Below are positions 60,000-64,000 of a stretch of DNA of 64,000 nt, piece by piece. The stretch spans positions 744,001 through 808,000 of the forward strand of contig NZ_JADBEJ010000004.1 in assembly GCF_014873915.1 (NCBI RefSeq), given 5' to 3'. This DNA comes from Amycolatopsis roodepoortensis (GTDB lineage: Bacteria > Actinomycetota > Actinomycetes > Mycobacteriales > Pseudonocardiaceae). The stretch's first letter is position 1; each line of letters starts with the position of its first letter. Under the pieces are notes generated by a model, which saw only the letters and a program-made list of their open reading frames with translations, searched no databases and was not told the DNA's origin. A program made the position numbers and the translations under genes.

Positions 60000-60314
60000 G
60001 GGACGCCTCCTTCAGCTACACCCCTGGAGCTCGGATGGCGGCGGTGGGCGGGTGGTCGGGGTGCACCCGTCGAGTTGGATAGAAACACACAACGGAACGA
60101 AACGGACACCACTGGACGGGCTATCGGACCCACCGGCCGTTAACCGTTGTGTGCGCCGAGCGTGACGACCCGCCCCGTTCGCTCGGCCATAGGTAGGAAA
60201 CTTTACAAAACACCGCCGGAAGTCGGTCCTTACGTCTGGCCAGAATCGGCGAGGCGCTTCTAGGGTGACGGTGGCTCGTCCCTGTTCGATCCCATGTGGA
60301 CGTTAGGAGCGGAA
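60000..60314. promoter_or_regulatory. Divergent promoter region of the sugar dehydrogenase and the pqq operon
   Basis: 315 bases without a gene. CACACAACGG (60086-60095) and CCGTTGTGTG (60144-60153) are a perfect 10-bp inverted repeat separated by 48 nt, which could be two sites of one regulator acting on both sides. CTTTACAAAAC near 60200 is the most AT-rich patch and may contain the pqqA promoter. The pqqA ribosome site AGGAG is at about 60305. Confidence 0.55.
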
Positions 60315-60401
60315 ATGATCGAGGAATGGACCACCCCGGACTTCGTCGAATACGAAACCCCCATGGAGGTCACCGCTTACGCGGCCCGCATGGAGGACTG
60401 A
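60315..60401 (+). CDS. pqqA: PQQ precursor peptide PqqA
   Basis: 28 residues. The peptide begins MIEEWTTPDF and ends AYAARMED, with the essential Glu18-x-x-x-Tyr22 pair (EVTAY) that PqqE and later enzymes turn into PQQ. AGGAG precedes the ATG by about 6 bases. It is too short for most gene finders. It is followed by a strong hairpin at 60412 before pqqC, so the pqqA message is probably made in excess over the enzymes. Confidence 0.95.
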   Translation: MIEEWTTPDFVEYETPMEVTAYAARMED

Positions 60402-60411
60402 ATCCGCATCC

Positions 60412-60437
60412 GGTGGTGGGGGCCGTCCCCCACCACC
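60412..60437 (+). terminator. Attenuator-like hairpin between pqqA and pqqC
   Basis: GGTGGTGGGGG (60412-60422) and CCCCCACCACC (60427-60437) pair perfectly with a 4-nt loop, starting 11 bases after the pqqA stop. A partial terminator here would make pqqA RNA more abundant than the enzyme-coding part, as known for pqq operons elsewhere. Confidence 0.7.
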
Positions 60438-60475
60438 GCCGCCGTCCCGATCAGCGAACACCCGGAGGCTGCACG

Positions 60476-61162
60476 GTGTCCCTCATGTCGTCGTCGGAGT
60501 TCATCGCGGCGTTGCGCGGGCTTTCGGACCGCTATTGGGGCACCCACCCGTTCCACGTGCGGATGCACGAAGGCGACCTGTCGGCGCGCGAGCTGAAGAT
60601 CTGGGCGGCGAACCGCTGGTACTACCAATGCGTTCTCCCGCAGAAGGACGCCGCGATCATCAGCAACTGCCCGTTGCCGGAGATCCGCCGGGAATGGCTC
60701 GACCGCATCGTCTACCACGACGGGACGAAGGCCGGTGACGGCGGAATCGAGCGATGGCTCCGGTTGTGCACCGCGGTCGGACTCGACCGCGAAGAGGTTC
60801 TCGATCAGCGGCACGTCGCTCCCGGTGTGCGGTTCGCCGTCGACGCCTACGTGAATTTCGCCCGCACGAAACCTTGGCTGGAAGCGGTCGCCTCGGGGCT
60901 GACCGAAATGTTCGCCGGCCATCTCATGCAGCGGCGGGTCGCCGACATGCTGGCGAACTATTCGTGGATCGCGCCCGACGACCTCGCCTATTTCACCAAT
61001 CGCATCAACAAGGTCTCCGGCGAGGGCAAGGGCACGCTCGACATCGTCGTGCGGCACGCCGTCACCCGCGAGCAGCAGGACAAGGCGATCGCCGCGCTGT
61101 CGTTCAAGACCGACGTGCTCTGGTCGATGCTCGACGCCATCGAGCGCGCGGCCAAGGAGTAG
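60476..61162 (+). CDS. pqqC: Pyrroloquinoline-quinone synthase PqqC
   Basis: 228 residues from GTG 60476 with a CGGAGG site. The all-helical PqqC fold is clear: YWGTHPFHVRMHEGDLSARELKIWAANRWYYQCVLPQKDAAIISNCPLPEIRREWLDRIVYHDG, then HVAPGVRFAVDAYVNFARTKPWLEAVASGLTEMF. It performs the final ring closure and eight-electron oxidation of AHQQ with O2. It is the first enzyme gene of the pqqA-C-D-E-B operon; pqqD follows after 2 bases. Confidence 0.96.
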   Translation: MSLMSSSEFIAALRGLSDRYWGTHPFHVRMHEGDLSARELKIWAANRWYYQCVLPQKDAAIISNCPLPEIRREWLDRIVYHDGTKAGDGGIERWLRLCTAVGLDREEVLDQRHVAPGVRFAVDAYVNFARTKPWLEAVASGLTEMFAGHLMQRRVADMLANYSWIAPDDLAYFTNRINKVSGEGKGTLDIVVRHAVTREQQDKAIAALSFKTDVLWSMLDAIERAAKE

Positions 61163-61164
61163 CC

Positions 61165-61437
61165 ATGACCACCCTCGAACCGGGCTCGGTGCCGCGGCTG
61201 CGGCGCGGAGTCCGGCTGAGCTACGACCAGACCAGGGAAACACACGTTCTTTTGTTCCCCGAAGGCGTGCTCGTCCCGAATCCGACCGCCGCGGCCGTGC
61301 TTTCCCTCTGCGACGGCGTCGAAGACGTCGCGGGAATCGCTTCGGCCCTGCGCGAGCGCTACACCGGGGTGCGCGAGGAAGAGATCCTGGACGTCCTGTC
61401 CCGGCTGGGAGAACGGCGGATCGTCGAATGGACCTGA
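61165..61437 (+). CDS. pqqD: PQQ precursor chaperone PqqD
   Basis: 90 residues from ATG 61165. It matches PqqD: VPRLRRGVRLSYDQTRETHVLLFPEGVLVPN, TAAAVLSLCDGVEDVAGIASALRERYTGVREEEILDVLSRL. PqqD is a RiPP recognition element that presents PqqA to the radical-SAM enzyme PqqE. Its end overlaps pqqE by 10 bases, so the two are co-translated. Confidence 0.95.
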   Translation: MTTLEPGSVPRLRRGVRLSYDQTRETHVLLFPEGVLVPNPTAAAVLSLCDGVEDVAGIASALRERYTGVREEEILDVLSRLGERRIVEWT

Positions 61438-62507
61438 ACACCGCGGCGCCGCTGGGCATGCTCGCCGAGCTGACCCACCGCTGCCCGCTGCATTGCCCGT
61501 ATTGCTCGAATCCGGTCGAACTGATCACGCGCGACAGCGAACTGTCCACAGAGGAATGGCTTTCCGTGCTCAGCCAGGCACGGGAACTCGGCGTACTCCA
61601 GGTGCACATGTCCGGCGGCGAGCCGCTCGCCAGACCGGATCTCCCCGTCCTGGTCGAGCACGCCACGAAGCTGGGGTGCTACGTCAACCTGGTGACGTCC
61701 GGGCTCGGCCTGACGGAGTCCAGATTGGACGATCTCGTCGAACGCGGCATCGCGCATATCCAGCTGTCCGTCCAGGGCGCGACCGCCGACCGCGCGGACC
61801 GGCTGGCCGGAGCGCGGGCGCACGACCGGAAACTGGTCGTCGCCGGACTGATCAAGAAGGCCGGTTTGCCACTGTCGGTGAACGTCGTCCTGCACCGGCA
61901 GAACCACGATCAGCTCGCCGGGATCATCGACCTCGCCGAGGAAATGGGCGCGGACCGGCTCGAACTGGCCAACACGCAGTACTACGGCTGGGCCCTGCGC
62001 AACCGCGACGCCCTGATGCCGACCCGGCGGCAACTCGAGGAAGCCGAGCCGATCGTGCGGGCGGCCACCGAACGGCTGCGTGGCCGCATGGAGATCATCT
62101 ACGTCGTCGCCGACTACTACGAGAAGTACCCGAAGCCGTGCATGTACGGCTGGGGCGCACGGCAATTGACCGTGGCGCCCGACGGGAACGTGCTGCCGTG
62201 TCCCGCGTCGACGGCGATCGAGACACTGGAATTCGACAACGTGCGCGACAGGCCGCTGGCGTGGATCTGGTACGAATCCGGCTCCTTCAACGCCTTCCGC
62301 GGCGAGGACTGGATGCCGGACACCTGTGGCACGTGCGATCGGCGGGGGATCGACTTCGGCGGTTGCCGCTGCCAGGCGTTCCAGCTCACCGGTGACGCCT
62401 CGGCGACGGATCCGGTGTGCTCGCGTTCGCCGCATCGAGAGGTCGTCGACCTCATTCTCGCCACGCGGGCGAAAACGGACGAGCTCGTGATGCGGACGCC
62501 ACGATGA
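61428..62507 (+). CDS. pqqE: Radical-SAM PqqA cross-linking enzyme PqqE
   Basis: 359 residues. The radical SAM cluster motif is CPLHCPYC (Cys-x3-Cys-x2-Cys) near the N-terminus, followed by MSGGEPLARPDL and a C-terminal SPASM domain with Cys residues in VLPCPAST, DTCGTCDRRGIDFGGCRCQAF and DPVCSR. It forms the Glu-Tyr carbon-carbon bond in PqqA using SAM. The stop overlaps the pqqB ATG (ATGA). Confidence 0.96.
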   Translation: MDLNTAAPLGMLAELTHRCPLHCPYCSNPVELITRDSELSTEEWLSVLSQARELGVLQVHMSGGEPLARPDLPVLVEHATKLGCYVNLVTSGLGLTESRLDDLVERGIAHIQLSVQGATADRADRLAGARAHDRKLVVAGLIKKAGLPLSVNVVLHRQNHDQLAGIIDLAEEMGADRLELANTQYYGWALRNRDALMPTRRQLEEAEPIVRAATERLRGRMEIIYVVADYYEKYPKPCMYGWGARQLTVAPDGNVLPCPASTAIETLEFDNVRDRPLAWIWYESGSFNAFRGEDWMPDTCGTCDRRGIDFGGCRCQAFQLTGDASATDPVCSRSPHREVVDLILATRAKTDELVMRTPR

Positions 62508-63361
62508 GGGTGATCCTGCTCGGCACCGCGGCGGGTGGCGGCTTCCCGCAGTGGAACTGCGCCTGCGCGCTGTGCGTTTCGGGCGCGCCGCCGCGCACGC
62601 AGGACTGTGTGGCGGTGAGCGCGGACGGCGAGGGCTGGTACCTGCTCAACGTGTCGCCGGACATCCGCGCGCAGATCCTCGCCACGCCGCCCTTGCGTGC
62701 CGGGCCGGGGCCCCGGGAAATCCCGCTGCCCGGGGTGTTGCTGACCGACGCCGAACTCGATCATTCACTCGGCCTGCTTCTCCTGCGGGAAGCGGGCGGT
62801 CTGCCGGTGTGGGCGCCGGACGCCGTGCTGGGCGCGCTCTCCGAGCAGTTCCCGGCGCGGTCGATCATCGACGGTTACGGCGGCTGGGACTGGCTGCCGT
62901 CGTCGGATGTCTCCATCGACGGTCTCCGCGTGAGCGTGCTACCCGTGAGCGACAAGCGGCCGAAGTACGCGCGTTCGTCCACTGAGGACGGTCCTTGGGT
63001 GGTGGCGTACCGGATCGAAGACGTCGAGACCGGTGGTGTCTTCGTTTACGCGCCCTGCCTGAAGAGCTGGCCGGACGGATTCGACGACTTCACCCGCGAT
63101 GCCGGACTGGTGCTGCTGGACGGGACCTTCTACGCGCCGGACGAGATGTCGGGCGCCACCGCGGCCGAGGCCGGCGCTCAACCGGCGATGGGCCATCTGC
63201 CGATCACCGGCAGCCTCGCGAAGCTCCGGCCCGGCCCTCGGTGGGCGTACACACATCTGAACAACACGAACCCGGTGGTCGATCCGGCGTCGCCCGAACA
63301 CGCCGCCGTGCTGGCCGGCGGCGCCTCGCTTCCCTTGGACGGTACCGAATTCAAGCTCTAG
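62504..63361 (+). CDS. pqqB: PQQ biosynthesis protein PqqB
   Basis: 285 residues from ATG 62504. A metallo-beta-lactamase-like fold with the PqqB start MRVILLGTAAGGGFPQWNCACALC, LTDAELDHSLGLLLLREAG and HLPITGSLAKL. PqqB is an iron-dependent hydroxylase that oxidises the tyrosine part of the precursor before PqqC acts. It is the last gene of the operon and overlaps the convergent aldo-keto reductase stop by three bases. Confidence 0.95.
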   Translation: MRVILLGTAAGGGFPQWNCACALCVSGAPPRTQDCVAVSADGEGWYLLNVSPDIRAQILATPPLRAGPGPREIPLPGVLLTDAELDHSLGLLLLREAGGLPVWAPDAVLGALSEQFPARSIIDGYGGWDWLPSSDVSIDGLRVSVLPVSDKRPKYARSSTEDGPWVVAYRIEDVETGGVFVYAPCLKSWPDGFDDFTRDAGLVLLDGTFYAPDEMSGATAAEAGAQPAMGHLPITGSLAKLRPGPRWAYTHLNNTNPVVDPASPEHAAVLAGGASLPLDGTEFKL

Positions 63362-64000
63362 GCGACACCTTCGGGGCTCGCGCCCGACACGGGAACGGCG
63401 TCGGCCGTGAGCCGGTCGATCTCCACGAGATCGTCCGCGGTCAGGTCGATGCCGGCGGCGGCGAGACTGCCCTCGATGTTGGCCACCTTGCGCGCGCCCA
63501 CGATCGCGACGTGCACCCCCGGCTGGGCGAGTGTCCACGCGATCGCGAGCTGGCTGACGGAGATTCCTTTGCCCGCCGCGAATTCCTTGAGCCGGTCGAC
63601 GACGGCGAGATTGCGCCGGAAGGTCTCGCCGGTGAACGCCGACGACCGTGACCGCCAGTCGGTCTTCTCGAACGTCGTCTCCGTCGTGAAGGATCCGGTC
63701 AACAGTCCGCTGCCGAGTGGGCTGTACACGAGCACGCCGATGTCGTTCTCACGCGCGTACGGGAGAGGATCGGTTTCGATGTCGCGGCGGAAAAGGTGAT
63801 ACGGCGGCTGCAGGGTTTCCACGGGCCGGGTCTTGTCGAAGGCGGCCAGCGCCGCGGCGTCGTAGTTCGAAACTCCGACGTGCCGGATCTTCCCGGCGTC
63901 GACGAACTCCTGCAGGATCCCCGCCGTCACTTCGGCCGGAGTGCCTGGGTCGGGCCAGTGGATCTGGTAGAGGTCGATGTGGTCGACGTCGAGGAATCGG
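63358..64000 (-). CDS. Aldo-keto reductase, partial (N-terminus beyond window)
   Basis: The frame is open to the window edge; about 213 residues are visible. The AKR pattern HIDLYQIHWPDPGTPAEVTAGILQEFVDAGKIRHVGVSNYDAAAL is present, then YSPLGSGLLTG and a cofactor block VAIVGARKVANIEGSLAA near the C-terminus. It reduces aldehydes or ketones with NADPH. The catalytic Tyr lies outside the window. Its end overlaps pqqB (CTAG shared), so the transcripts converge. Confidence 0.9.
   Translation of the reverse strand, partial: RFLDVDHIDLYQIHWPDPGTPAEVTAGILQEFVDAGKIRHVGVSNYDAAALAAFDKTRPVETLQPPYHLFRRDIETDPLPYARENDIGVLVYSPLGSGLLTGSFTTETTFEKTDWRSRSSAFTGETFRRNLAVVDRLKEFAAGKGISVSQLAIAWTLAQPGVHVAIVGARKVANIEGSLAAAGIDLTADDLVEIDRLTADAVPVSGASPEGVA

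Overview
The window is high-GC DNA with short gene gaps, frequent ATGA/GTGA stop-start overlaps, many GTG starts, Tat and lipoprotein signals, an ESX (type VII secretion) substrate set and a wax-ester/diacylglycerol acyltransferase. This points to a mycolic-acid-related actinomycete, most likely a Pseudonocardiaceae member such as Amycolatopsis (inference from gene content and style; no species marker is present). I see no rRNA, tRNA, CRISPR array, prophage or intact insertion sequence.

Layout. 1-3668: the end of a carrier-protein/thioester-reductase megaenzyme, coupled to pyruvate-dehydrogenase-like E1 alpha and beta subunits and a DinB-fold protein, apparently the edge of a biosynthetic cluster lying upstream. 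3841-7910: secreted SRPBCC protein, P-loop kinase-like protein, a YbaB/EspC-like/WXG100 ESX set and a RidA protein. 7912-14395: Tat-exported multicopper oxidase, secreted protein with a NarL-type two-component system, a 164-bp fold-back element, reductases, and a TetR regulator divergent from an SDR gene. 14444-21933: lipoprotein, a Tat-type SDR, then a tightly coupled minus-strand operon of methyltransferase, FecCD permease, ABC ATPase, siderophore-type binding protein, cysteine-synthase-like enzyme and ATP-grasp ligase, which looks like a compact metallophore synthesis and uptake unit. 22190-30552: membrane-anchored HTH protein, a long leader region, then a five-gene unit (TcuA-like flavoprotein, MocA-like oxidoreductase, unknown protein, UDP-glucose dehydrogenase, MFS exporter).

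30584-46259: accessory metabolism and regulators: 2OG oxygenase, DGPF protein with an ECF42-type sigma factor, a decayed second DGPF gene, a nitroreductase/hemerythrin fusion divergent from a MarR regulator with twin operators, PAC2 protein, bacterial PH-domain pair, IclR, GNAT, a likely SOS-controlled small protein, imine-reductase-like enzyme and GlxA regulator. 46266-57388: a catabolic region with TPP enzyme, hydantoinase A and B, SDR, GntR regulator and class III aminotransferase in one operon, and a separate GST/flavin oxidase/PPOX operon. 57484-63361: wax-ester synthase, a secreted PQQ-type sugar dehydrogenase and, divergently from it, a complete pqqA-C-D-E-B operon that makes its cofactor. 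The window ends inside an aldo-keto reductase gene.

A notable structural theme is that many transcription-unit ends carry long near-perfect palindromes. One family (27-30 nt arms, single central base) occurs four times, another (23-25 nt arms) twice, and several are unique. They probably act as bidirectional terminators and are spread as a repeat class.
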